A stretch of 64,000 bases of DNA from Imhoffiella fuscus (GTDB lineage Bacteria; Pseudomonadota; Gammaproteobacteria; Chromatiales; Chromatiaceae). Below are positions 15,865 through 24,538 of this stretch, piece after piece. How positions within the stretch are numbered: the stretch's first letter is position 1; the number at the start of each line of letters is the position of its first letter. Both the position numbers and the translations under genes were made by a program. Where the stretch lies: positions 1 through 64,000 of the forward strand of contig NZ_JBHUHX010000010.1 in assembly GCF_042682685.1 (NCBI RefSeq), written 5' to 3'. The notes under the pieces were generated by a model. The model saw only the letters and a program-made list of their open reading frames with translations, had not been told where the DNA came from and did not search any database.

Positions 15865-16329
15865 ATGATCTCCGTAACGCTGAATGGCGAAACGCTGGAA
15901 TTCGACTTGGATCCTGACACCCCGCTGCTATGGGTTCTCCGAGACCACCTTGGACTCACCGGAACCAAATACGGTTGCGGCGAGGGCGAATGCGGGGCCT
16001 GCATCGTCCATCTTGACGACAAACCGGTCAACGCCTGCATCACCCCACTCTCGGAGGCGGCCGGCCGATCCGTCAGGACGATCGAGGGACTGTCTCCAGA
16101 CGGCCGTCATCCGCTTCAGCTGGCCTGGATCATGGAAGAGGTGCCGCAGTGCGGATATTGCCAAAGCGGCCAACTGATGACGGCCGCCGCCCTCCTGGCA
16201 ACGCATCCGCGCCCGACCGAAGCACAGATCGACGCCTCCATGTCGGAGGTCCTCTGCCGCTGCGGATCCTACAGTCGCATCCGACGCGCGATCCTCCGCG
16301 CGTCCAATCCCGAGGTCCAGAATGGCTGA
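15865..16329 (+). CDS. 2Fe-2S subunit of a molybdenum hydroxylase (IorA-like)
   Basis: A 154-residue iron-sulfur subunit of the xanthine oxidase superfamily. The plant-ferredoxin-type cluster ligands are in KYGCGEGECGACIVHL with a later Cys (PVNACITP). The second cluster ligands are QCGYCQSG and CRCGSY, all present. Its size and the downstream partner match the small subunit of isoquinoline 1-oxidoreductase. The ATG at 15865 has GGGG upstream; an earlier in-frame TTG at 15844 is less likely. The stop overlaps the start of the large subunit by 8 bases. Confidence 0.85.
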   Translation: MISVTLNGETLEFDLDPDTPLLWVLRDHLGLTGTKYGCGEGECGACIVHLDDKPVNACITPLSEAAGRSVRTIEGLSPDGRHPLQLAWIMEEVPQCGYCQSGQLMTAAALLATHPRPTEAQIDASMSEVLCRCGSYSRIRRAILRASNPEVQNG

Positions 16330-18481
16330 CTCAGACACGGAGCTGCTCCTGAGCCGGCGGGCCTTGCTGCGTGTCGCGGTGGCCTCGGGCGGCGGACTGG
16401 CGCTCGGCATCCTGTTTCCGGCGCAGGCGGACACCAGCGTCCCCGATCAACCGCAACAGGATGGCGGCACCGAGACCCTCGCACCCAATGCCTGGATCCG
16501 CATCCATCGCGATGGCGGCATCCAGCTGGTCATCGCCCGTTCGGAGATGGGACAGGGGGTCACCACCAGCCTGGCGATGCTGCTGGCGGAAGAACTGGAG
16601 GTCGGACTCGATCAGATCCGGGTGGAACAAGCCCCAGTCGGCGCGGCCTACGTCAACCACCTACTGGGAGAGCAGGCGACGGGCGAGAGCACCTCGATCC
16701 GCGATGCCTGGCTGGTTCTGCGCGAGGCCGGGGCCGTGACTCGCCAGCTCATGATCGCAGCAGCGGCGGCGACCTGGTCGGTGCCGGAAAGCCGCTGCGA
16801 GGCGCGACGCGGCATGATCCACCTAGTCGACGATCAGCGCAGCCTTTCCTATGCCGAGCTAGCCGCCACAGCCGCTAAGCTGCCGCTGCCAGCCGTGCCC
16901 GCGCTCAAGCCGCGCGAAACCTGGAGCCTGATCGGCACCGCGCAACGGCGTATCGACGCACCGGACAAGGTGCTTGGCGCCGCGCGCTTCGGACTCGACG
17001 TCCGACTTCCAGACATGCTCTATGCATCGATCGCACGCTGCGATCTCATCGGCGGACGCATCGCCAGTTGGCGTGACAACGCCACGCGCGCAATTCCCGG
17101 CGTTCTGAACGTCTTCGCGGTTCGTTACGGGATCGCCGTAATCGCCGAGTCCAGCTGGGCCGCGTTGCGTGGTCGCGAGCGATTGGAGCTCAGCATCCGC
17201 CCGTCCACAAACCTCGCGGCCGACACCCAGCGCATCCGCAACCGTCTACGGGTCGCGCTCAAGGGGCGCGCTGCCGTCGCCTATAAGGAAGGCGACGTCA
17301 GCGCAGCGCTCAACGCCTCGCCCCACCAAATCGAATCGATCTACGAGGTTCCCTTTCAGGCCCACGCCTGCATGGAACCCATGAACTGCACGGCGGATGT
17401 CCGCCACGACCGCTGCGATCTCTATGTCCCCACCCAGGCCCAGGCCAGGGCGCGGGCGACGGCTCAACGCATCACCGGACTTCCGGCGGATCGAATCGCC
17501 GTCCACACGACCTTCCTAGGCAACGGTTTCGAACGCCGTCGCGAGCAGGACTTCGTCGTGGACGCGGTCGAACTCTCAAAGGAACTCAAGCGCCCGGTGC
17601 AGGTGATCTGGACGCGCGAAGACGACCTGCGCCACGATTTCTTCCGACCGATGAGCCTTCATCGACTGCGCGGCGGCATCGATGCCGAGGGACGGCTGAC
17701 CGCCTGGTTCCATCGCGTTGCCGGACCCTCCGTTTTGGCGCGTATCGCACCTGAGCGCATCGCGAACGGCGTCGACCCCTTCATGATGGCTGGAGCAACC
17801 GACCTGCCCTACAGCATCGCCCACCGGCGTATCGAGTACCGCCGCGCCGACACACCGGTACCGATCGGACTCTGGCCTGGCGGCGGACAGGGACACAACG
17901 TCTTCGTCACCGAATGTTTCCTCGACGAACTGGCCCATGTCTCGGGCAGAGATCCCCTCCAGCTACGACGCGACCACCTGACCGATCGGCCGCGTCTCTT
18001 GAAACTCTTGAACAGGGCGGCCGAGGAAGCGGAGTGGGACAACCCGCCCGCATCCGGCCAAGGACGCGGCATCGCGCTCATGGAGGCATTCGGCAGCCTG
18101 ATCGCCGCAATCGCGGAGGTCTCCATCGAAGGAACCGAGGTGAGGGTTCGACGGGTCATCTGTGCCGTCGATTGCGGACAGGCCGTCAATCCGGAGACGG
18201 TTCGCGCCCAAATCGAAAGCGGGATCGTCTTCGGTTTGACCTCTGCGCTCAAGGGCGAGATCACGCTGACCAAGGGACGAGTCGACCAATCGACACTTCG
18301 GGACTATCCGCTGCTCAAGGCGAGCGAGATGCCGGACATCAGCATTCATCTCGTGAAGAGCGATGCGGAGCCTGGCGGCGTCAGCGGACTCGCTTCGCCC
18401 CTCATGGCTCCGGCCGTCGCCAATGCGCTGTTCTCTCTGACCGGCCAGCCGGTTCGATCGCTGCCGATCCGACTGGGATAA
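16322..18481 (+). CDS. molybdopterin-binding large subunit, IorB-like, with altered active-site motifs
   Basis: A 719-residue molybdenum-cofactor subunit of the aldehyde oxidase/xanthine dehydrogenase family, closest in layout to isoquinoline 1-oxidoreductase beta. A twin-arginine signal (SRRALLRVAVASGGG) implies export of the assembled dimer. The aldehyde-oxidase a/b hammerhead domain begins near 213 (GAARFGLDVRLPDMLYAS). Several hallmark motifs deviate: the expected GGGFGRR loop reads GNGFERR at 400-406, the WRSVGHS loop reads WPGGGQG, and GVGEPG, holding the catalytic glutamate, reads GVSGLA with Gly at 689. Family assignment is firm, activity is doubtful. Substrate unknown. No XdhC-like chaperone is adjacent. 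Confidence 0.8.
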   Translation: MADSDTELLLSRRALLRVAVASGGGLALGILFPAQADTSVPDQPQQDGGTETLAPNAWIRIHRDGGIQLVIARSEMGQGVTTSLAMLLAEELEVGLDQIRVEQAPVGAAYVNHLLGEQATGESTSIRDAWLVLREAGAVTRQLMIAAAAATWSVPESRCEARRGMIHLVDDQRSLSYAELAATAAKLPLPAVPALKPRETWSLIGTAQRRIDAPDKVLGAARFGLDVRLPDMLYASIARCDLIGGRIASWRDNATRAIPGVLNVFAVRYGIAVIAESSWAALRGRERLELSIRPSTNLAADTQRIRNRLRVALKGRAAVAYKEGDVSAALNASPHQIESIYEVPFQAHACMEPMNCTADVRHDRCDLYVPTQAQARARATAQRITGLPADRIAVHTTFLGNGFERRREQDFVVDAVELSKELKRPVQVIWTREDDLRHDFFRPMSLHRLRGGIDAEGRLTAWFHRVAGPSVLARIAPERIANGVDPFMMAGATDLPYSIAHRRIEYRRADTPVPIGLWPGGGQGHNVFVTECFLDELAHVSGRDPLQLRRDHLTDRPRLLKLLNRAAEEAEWDNPPASGQGRGIALMEAFGSLIAAIAEVSIEGTEVRVRRVICAVDCGQAVNPETVRAQIESGIVFGLTSALKGEITLTKGRVDQSTLRDYPLLKASEMPDISIHLVKSDAEPGGVSGLASPLMAPAVANALFSLTGQPVRSLPIRLG

Positions 18482-18536
18482 ACCGCACGCCAGGCCAGTC
18501 TCGACCAGGCGCGCAGACATCGATGGGAGTGGCCTA

Positions 18537-18959
18537 TCAGTCGGCCAGAGCGGCCGCCTGGCGCTTCATCTTGTTGACGATGGCATAAACGCCGACATGG
18601 CGGTTGGGGCTGAGATGCTCCTGGAGATGCAGCCCCTCGAACAGGACGTCCACATCGAGTGCGTCGATCTCGGCGGGCGTCTTGCCAGAGAAAAGCCCGA
18701 CCAGCAGCGCAACCACCCCCTTGATGATGGCCGTATCGCAATCGCCCTGATACTGAATGCGATCCGTCCGAGCCTGATCCTGGCGGGCACATACATGCAC
18801 GAGACTCATGCACTCGACGACCCGATTGGCGTCGGTCTTGTCTTCCGGGTTCATGGGCGCCAACCCTTCACCGAGTTCGACCAAATACTGATAACGCTGG
18901 TCCCAATCACCGAGCAGTTCGAAGTCGTCGATGATGTCGCTGATTTCTGTCTCTCGCAT
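18537..18959 (-). CDS. sufE: SufE-family sulfur acceptor protein
   Basis: A 140-residue protein that would take persulfide sulfur from a SufS/CsdA-type cysteine desulfurase. The fold is clear from DWDQRYQYLVELGEGL, the central GDCDTAIIKGVVALLVGLFS and the C-terminal LSPNRHVGVYAIVNKMK. The active cysteine is in VVECMSLVHV. The ATG at 18959 (RETEISDII) has AGGG upstream and gives the usual length of about 138; in-frame ATGs at 18977 and 18998 are alternatives. It follows the IscA gene on the same strand by 70 bases, so the pair is probably co-transcribed. Confidence 0.82.
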   Translation of the reverse strand: MRETEISDIIDDFELLGDWDQRYQYLVELGEGLAPMNPEDKTDANRVVECMSLVHVCARQDQARTDRIQYQGDCDTAIIKGVVALLVGLFSGKTPAEIDALDVDVLFEGLHLQEHLSPNRHVGVYAIVNKMKRQAAALAD

Positions 18960-19029
18960 CTGTGCCCTGTCGCGCATGTCTGTTGATAGGCCTGCCATCC
19001 GATCGACCAGCGTGCGGCCCGAAACAGGC

Positions 19030-19356
19030 TCAGACGCCGAAGGATTCGCCGCAACCGCATGGATTCTTGGCGTTCGGATTGCGGAATTCGAAGCCCTGAT
19101 TGAGCAGATTCGACCTGACGAAATCGATCTCCATTCCGTCGATCCGTCCAATGCTGTCCTCGTCGACGACCACTTTAACCCCATGGCTCTCGAAAATCCG
19201 ATCGCTGGAAGCCAGATCGTCCGCGTAATCGATCTCGTAGGCGTAGCCGCTACATCCGCTTTTCTTGGTTCCGACGCGCAGGCCCACCCCTGTACCACGC
19301 TTGGCGAGCATGTTAGAAACGTGTTGAGCGGCCGCTTCGGTCAGTGTGACTGCCAT
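19030..19356 (-). CDS. iscA: IscA/SufA-type iron-sulfur carrier
   Basis: A 108-residue A-type carrier that holds and hands over Fe-S clusters. The three conserved cysteines are in KKSGCSGYAY and in the C-terminal NPCGCGESF. The sequence is nearest the IscA subtype (VRSNLLNQGFEFRNPNAKNP). GGGG lies before the ATG. It is upstream of sufE on the minus strand; no iscS, iscU or sufBCD is next to it, so this is a stand-alone carrier pair. The neighbouring IorA needs 2Fe-2S clusters, but a specific link is only suggestive. Confidence 0.87.
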   Translation of the reverse strand: MAVTLTEAAAQHVSNMLAKRGTGVGLRVGTKKSGCSGYAYEIDYADDLASSDRIFESHGVKVVVDEDSIGRIDGMEIDFVRSNLLNQGFEFRNPNAKNPCGCGESFGV

Positions 19357-19497
19357 GCTGGTGATCCCCTACCTTTAGATGATGTCATTGGAGGCAGAAT
19401 TTGACATCCGGGCGGCCGTTTTCAAGGTTGAAGCCAACATGCACCGCGAGTATCTTCAGCGCAACGTTGGGACCATAGCCTAGAAGACCAGCCGCTC

Positions 19498-22155
19498 TTG
19501 CCTCTCGACCCGACCACCTTTCCCCTGGACCAGCGCCGATCGCCAGAAATCGATACGGGCATCCCCCTTGGCCTGTGCATCTTGGATGCCGAGCTGAATC
19601 CAACCTGGCTCTATGCCTCTGACGCCCTGCACGAAACGTCCTCCGAGACGGGCTCAGCCGGACCATGGACCGAGCGCCTCACCGGGGATGCCGAGTTCAT
19701 TCACGCCGCACGACACGCCTGGGAAGGGGGAACGGCGCAACGCCGTGGACTGACGCTACGCGAGCCGACCGGAGCCCGTCTGTTCGATCTCACGTTGGCC
19801 CCGGTGAAAAGCGCCGACGGTACCGCGAGCGGCCTCATGGTCTGCGTCCTCGATGTAACCGATTCGCTGCTGGCCGAGGAGGAGATAGCAAACAGCGCCG
19901 ACTGCTACCGCTTGGCGGCGGACTACACCTACGACTGGGAATACTGGATCACCCCAGAAGGATGCCTGCGCTGGATGTCGCCCTCAAGCGAGCGCGTCAC
20001 GGGCCGCGAGCCGACCGCCTTCTTCCTCGACCCCGAGTTGCTGGATAGCATCATCCATCCCGAAGATCGAGCGATGGTCGCACGGCACCTGTTACAGCGC
20101 TGCCGAGACAGGGAACCGGACACCCTGACCTTTCGCATCCTCAGGCCGGACGGCGAGATCCGCTGGATCGAGCAAATCTGTCAGGCGGTCTTCGAATCGA
20201 ATGGCGCATTCGCCGGAAAGCGCGCCAGCAATCGCGATGTCACGGATCGAATGCAAATGGAACACGCATTGCGGGAAAGCGAAAATCAGTTTCGACTCAT
20301 GTTCGAGCTGGCAACAGTCGGAATGGCGCTCGTGGACCCGGAGACCCGCGCCATCCTCCATGTGAATCAGCAGCTCTGCCGACTGCTCGGCTACTCGGTC
20401 GACGAATTACTCGGCATGTCCTTCTACGATCTGACTCACCCGGAAGACCGCGAACAGGATCTGGTGAGCTTCCAGCGCGCCATGCGTCAGGAAAAGGACG
20501 ACTATTTCACCGAAAAACGCTATATCCGCAAGGATGGACAGATCGTCTGGGCCTTGGTCAACGCCGCCTTCATCCGTGACGCTGCGGGACATCCGCTGAA
20601 AACGGTCGCGGCCGTCATCGATATTACGGACAGACGCCGAGCGGAGACGCGCGCGCGCGAGCTGGCCACCGTCGTCGAGTGCTCATCCGATTTCATCGGC
20701 GTCGCCGACCTGCACGAGCGTGGCATCTATATCAATCACGCCGGCCAGAAGCTGGTCGGACTGGACGGCGACGCATCCGTTCGAACGACGCAGATCCTAG
20801 ATTTCATCTTTCCCGAGGACCTGCCGTTCGCCAAGGACACCGTCCTTCCAACCGTCATGAACGAGGGTCGTTGGGCCGGTGAGATCCGTTTCCGTCACTT
20901 CGTCACCGAAGAGCCGATCGACGTCTACTGGGACGCACTGCGAATCGACGATCCCGAAACCGGCCGCCCCATGAGATTCGCGACCGTGACCCGCGACATC
21001 CGCAAGGAGAAGGCCGCCGAGGAGGCCATGCGGCAGGCCGATCGACGCAAGGACGAGTTTCTCGCCATGCTGGGTCATGAGCTGCGCAATCCAATGGCCC
21101 CCATCCGCAACGCAGTCGAGATCATCCGCCGGGTCGGAATCGGCGAGGATACGCGCATCCAATGGGCGGTCGAGTTGCTCGACCGCCAGACGGCCCACAT
21201 GGGACGCCTCTTGGACGACCTGCTCGACGTCTCGCGGATCGTCAGCGGACGACTGGAGCTGGAACATCGCCCGGTTCAGATCAGCGACATGGTCCAGCAG
21301 GTCGCCGACGGCGTGCGCTTCCTGATGGACGAACGCCACCACCATTTCACCTGGACGCTTCCCGACCCGGAGGTCCAGGTCGAGGGGGACTCGGTCCGCC
21401 TCTCCCAGGTCCTGCTCAACCTGCTGGTCAACGCGGCCAAATATACCCCGGAAGGCGGCCGGGTCAGTGTCGAAACCGAGTCGACAGCCGATGAGGTGAG
21501 GATCCGGGTCCGCGACAACGGGCAAGGGATGAGCCAGGAACAGATCGATTCGCTCTTCAAGCTCTTCTCCCCTGGGATGCGCCCCATCGACACCCCGAGC
21601 GGTGGACTCGGACTCGGACTGGCCATCGCCCGGCGTCTGACCGAGATGCACGGAGGACGGCTGCAGGCCATTAGCGCGGGTGTCGGACAGGGCACGGAGA
21701 TGCGACTTCATCTACCTCGGCTGCGACCTTCCGCAGCGAGCGAACAGGACCCGACCCCCATCGATTGCACCGAACCCAACCCAGCGTCCAATACCAAGCG
21801 CATCCTGATCGTCGACGACAACCCGGACGTCGCCGGCGCATTGGCCCTGCTGCTGGAAGTCCTAGGCTATCAGGTGGAAACGGCCAACTCGGGTATCGAC
21901 GGTATCGCTGCGGCCCGACGCTTCCGTCCTCGGGTCGCCTTCCTGGATATCGGAATTCCAGACATCGACGGCCTGGAGCTGGCCCGCCAGCTACGCGCGG
22001 AATTCCCGGACCCGGACCGACTCATGCTGATCGCCCTCACTGGACTGGGTCACGAGGAGGCGAGGGAACGCTCCTTGGCGGCAGGATTCGATCGGCATCT
22101 GGTCAAACCCCTCGAACAGAAGGTGCTGGTCGAGCTGCTGGAACAGCTGAACTGA
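19498..22155 (+). CDS. multi-PAS hybrid sensor histidine kinase with receiver domain
   Basis: An 885-residue soluble signalling protein without membrane segments. Four PAS-type units can be made out: about 20-130, 140-260 (DYTYDWEYWITPEG), 265-385 (ATVGMALVDPETRAILHVNQ) and 388-510. The kinase core begins near 520 with the phosphorylated histidine in LAMLGHELRNPMAPI, followed by an ATPase domain (LLNLLVNAAKYTPEGG; GGLGLGLAIARRLTEMHGG). A receiver domain occupies 770-885 (ILIVDDNPDVAGALALLLE, phosphoacceptor Asp in VAFLDIGIPD). The start is TTG 19498 with a poor ribosome site; no in-frame ATG or GTG precedes it. No output domain is attached, so it must act on other regulators. Ligand unknown. 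Confidence 0.8.
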   Translation: MPLDPTTFPLDQRRSPEIDTGIPLGLCILDAELNPTWLYASDALHETSSETGSAGPWTERLTGDAEFIHAARHAWEGGTAQRRGLTLREPTGARLFDLTLAPVKSADGTASGLMVCVLDVTDSLLAEEEIANSADCYRLAADYTYDWEYWITPEGCLRWMSPSSERVTGREPTAFFLDPELLDSIIHPEDRAMVARHLLQRCRDREPDTLTFRILRPDGEIRWIEQICQAVFESNGAFAGKRASNRDVTDRMQMEHALRESENQFRLMFELATVGMALVDPETRAILHVNQQLCRLLGYSVDELLGMSFYDLTHPEDREQDLVSFQRAMRQEKDDYFTEKRYIRKDGQIVWALVNAAFIRDAAGHPLKTVAAVIDITDRRRAETRARELATVVECSSDFIGVADLHERGIYINHAGQKLVGLDGDASVRTTQILDFIFPEDLPFAKDTVLPTVMNEGRWAGEIRFRHFVTEEPIDVYWDALRIDDPETGRPMRFATVTRDIRKEKAAEEAMRQADRRKDEFLAMLGHELRNPMAPIRNAVEIIRRVGIGEDTRIQWAVELLDRQTAHMGRLLDDLLDVSRIVSGRLELEHRPVQISDMVQQVADGVRFLMDERHHHFTWTLPDPEVQVEGDSVRLSQVLLNLLVNAAKYTPEGGRVSVETESTADEVRIRVRDNGQGMSQEQIDSLFKLFSPGMRPIDTPSGGLGLGLAIARRLTEMHGGRLQAISAGVGQGTEMRLHLPRLRPSAASEQDPTPIDCTEPNPASNTKRILIVDDNPDVAGALALLLEVLGYQVETANSGIDGIAAARRFRPRVAFLDIGIPDIDGLELARQLRAEFPDPDRLMLIALTGLGHEEARERSLAAGFDRHLVKPLEQKVLVELLEQLN

Positions 22156-22178
22156 CCGCGATCCAGAACGAGAGGCGC

Positions 22179-22844
22179 TCAGTGACGGTGCTCGGCGACA
22201 CGCATGCTGGAGACCGAGGCCATGTCCAGAAGACCGCGCATCAAGGCGGCACGCTCACCCGTCGACAGCGTCTCGACGAGCGCCTGCTTGTCTTCCGGGC
22301 TCAAGGGTAGATGGGCACACAGCAGATTGACGAGATCCGTGTCGTTCATCTTGTCGAGATCGTCCCAGGGGATCTCGACCGAGTTCAGCTTGCAATAGGC
22401 TCTGAGCGAGGTCAGAAAACCAGCGCGGTCAGCCATGGCTTCACCCTCGGCGTGATAGTCCACGGCGAACCGCTCCCAATCGACCGAGACGCGGCGATAC
22501 CCCTTGTAACCCTCGAGCTCCTCGCACACCTGAAAACGACACACCCCGCTCAAAACCAGAACGATACGGCCGTCCGAGGTCTCGCTGTAGGAGGTAATCC
22601 GACCGACACAGCCGACGCGATGGATCTCTGGAACAGCGTCCATGGCCGTTTCGCTGGTCGGCTGAACCATCCCGATGAGATGCGTGGACGCCAAGGCGTC
22701 CCCCACCATGCTCAGATATCTCGGCTCGAAGATGTTGAGCGGCAACTGGACGCCCGGCATGACCACGGCGCCGGGAAGCGGAAAGATGGCGAGCTCGTCG
22801 GGCAGATCGGAGAATGTCGGAAAGAATGGATTGCGCGTCATCAT
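22179..22844 (-). CDS. LON substrate-binding-domain protein
   Basis: A 221-residue cytoplasmic protein made only of the N-terminal domain of Lon-type proteases (PUA-like fold), without ATPase or protease parts. Typical segments are LAIFPLPGAVVMPGVQLPLN, IFEPRYLSMVGDAL and VGCVGRITSYSE. Stand-alone members are common in proteobacteria; their role is not settled. The gene is convergent with the hybrid kinase, 23 bases from its stop codon. Confidence 0.82.
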   Translation of the reverse strand: MMTRNPFFPTFSDLPDELAIFPLPGAVVMPGVQLPLNIFEPRYLSMVGDALASTHLIGMVQPTSETAMDAVPEIHRVGCVGRITSYSETSDGRIVLVLSGVCRFQVCEELEGYKGYRRVSVDWERFAVDYHAEGEAMADRAGFLTSLRAYCKLNSVEIPWDDLDKMNDTDLVNLLCAHLPLSPEDKQALVETLSTGERAALMRGLLDMASVSSMRVAEHRH

Positions 22845-23230
22845 CTACTCCAGGCTGCGAGCCCCCTCAGGGCGCATCGCCAATAGTTCGAGTCGAAAAA
22901 GGGCCTTGCTCCAGGTAATTTGGGGCACCCATGCCCGTTCCCCAGCTTGACCGGCGTCGGTCGACACCGCACCGACCAACGCCTGCAATGAACCGATGGC
23001 ATCATCGAGCCGTTCGCGGATCGCAGCAAACCTAAATCTCAATCCCGTAGCCCGGATGGAGCGCGAGCGGAATCGGGGACACGATCGAGTCCGCCAAAGC
23101 GCCACGCCACGCCACGCTAGTTGACGCACAGTTCGACGAGGGACAGAGACAACGCGCGACATCTCAGACTGGAAATCATCCGGCTAGGCCGCATTCTGTG
23201 CTACCAGACACCGAACTCGACGAGGACGAC
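22845..23230. other. intergenic region with a REP-like palindrome
   Basis: No gene is supportable. At 23044-23078 the plus strand carries CCCGTAGCCCGGATGGAGCG followed by an imperfect complementary half ending AATCGGGG. It resembles a dispersed intergenic palindrome family seen in many proteobacteria (GTAGCCCGGATGgAGCGcAGCGgaATCCGGG type). Only one copy is in this window, so repetition could not be confirmed. Confidence 0.45.
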
Positions 23231-24538
23231 ATGCAGCAGGACAGACCGGCACACAAGGATCACGCAGACACGGATCGGCTCGCGATGGGACGCGATTTCC
23301 AGCGCATCCGCCGCTTCAGCGAGCAGCTCTGCGAGCCACTGGTCATCGAGGACTATGGACTACAGACGGTTCCGGAGGCCAGCCCGCCCAAATGGCACCT
23401 GGCCCACGTCACCTGGTTCTACGAGACCTTTCTGCTGCGCCCCTTTCTTCCCGACTACCCGGTCTTTCATCCGCGCTTCGAATATCTATTCAACAGCTAT
23501 TACGAACAAACCGGCACCGGTTTCTGGCCGCGTTCCGAGCGCGGACTGCTATCACGCCCGACCGTTTCCGAGGTCTACGACTACCGCCACCATGTCGACG
23601 ACGCCATGGAGCGTTTGATCGCGACCTGTCCCTCGGACGTCTGGCCCAAGGTGCAGATGCGTTTGGGCATCGGACTGAACCACGAACAGCAGCACCAAGA
23701 GCTGCTGGTCACGGACATTAAGCGGCACTTTGCACACAACCCGCTGCGACCGGCCTACCGGGCGGACCTGCCCGTGGCGCCGATCGCCTCCCCCGCTCCC
23801 CTCACCTGGACGCAGTTCGACGCGGAGCTCATTGAACTGGGGGCCGGCCCGGAAGGCTTCGCCTACGACAACGAGCGCCCATGCCACCGCGTCTTCCTCG
23901 AACCCTTCTCGATTGCCGATCGCCCCGTCACCAATGGCGAGTACCTTGACTTCATCGCCGACGGCGGCTATCGAAATTCGGCCTTCTGGCTCTCGGACGG
24001 CTGGGCGACCATCCGGCGCGAGGGCTGGAGCTGTCCGCTCTACTGGGAGGGCCAAGCGGACGCCACCCCCGACGACTGGCGGATCATGACGCTGGGAGGC
24101 ATGCGCCCGCTGAATCCGGCCGAGCCGGTCTGTCACCTGAGCTACTACGAGGCCGACGCCTTCGCCACCTGGGCCGGCAAGCGGCTGCCCACCGAGGCGG
24201 AATGGGAGCGCGCGGCCTCGGATCGCCCCATTGCCGGAAATTTCGTCGACGACGCCTGGTTGCATCCGCGTCCAGCGGAGAAGACGGACGGCCTGAGACA
24301 GCTCTTCGGTGACGTCTGGGAATGGACGGGCTCGGCCTATCTGCCCTACCCCGGATATCGCGCGCCAGCGGGGGCGCTCGGCGAATACAACGGCAAGTTC
24401 ATGTGCAACCAGATGGTGCTGCGGGGCGGATCCTGCGCGACCTCGCGCGATCATGCGCGACTCAGCTACCGCAATTTTTTCTATCCTCACGAACGCTGGC
24501 AATTCAAGGGATTCCGACTCGCGGAGACCGTCCAATGA
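23231..24538 (+). CDS. egtB: ergothioneine biosynthesis sulfoxide synthase EgtB
   Basis: A 435-residue non-haem iron enzyme that joins hercynine to a thiol (gamma-glutamylcysteine or cysteine) with oxygen. The N-terminal DinB-like domain supplies the iron ligands: His in KWHLAHVTWFYE and two in LNHEQQHQELL. The C-terminal FGE-sulfatase-type domain has RPVTNGEYLDFIADGGY, GKRLPTEAEWERAA and LFGDVWEWTGSAYLPY. The ATG at 23231 has GAGGA upstream; an in-frame GTG at 23198 is possible. Its stop overlaps the egtD start in an ATGA junction, a two-gene operon for ergothioneine. Confidence 0.9.
   Translation: MQQDRPAHKDHADTDRLAMGRDFQRIRRFSEQLCEPLVIEDYGLQTVPEASPPKWHLAHVTWFYETFLLRPFLPDYPVFHPRFEYLFNSYYEQTGTGFWPRSERGLLSRPTVSEVYDYRHHVDDAMERLIATCPSDVWPKVQMRLGIGLNHEQQHQELLVTDIKRHFAHNPLRPAYRADLPVAPIASPAPLTWTQFDAELIELGAGPEGFAYDNERPCHRVFLEPFSIADRPVTNGEYLDFIADGGYRNSAFWLSDGWATIRREGWSCPLYWEGQADATPDDWRIMTLGGMRPLNPAEPVCHLSYYEADAFATWAGKRLPTEAEWERAASDRPIAGNFVDDAWLHPRPAEKTDGLRQLFGDVWEWTGSAYLPYPGYRAPAGALGEYNGKFMCNQMVLRGGSCATSRDHARLSYRNFFYPHERWQFKGFRLAETVQ

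Noticed and set aside
23121..23618. 165-codon plus-strand frame before and into egtB
   Set aside because: It is out of frame with egtB, rich in Ser/Thr/Arg, and has no motif.
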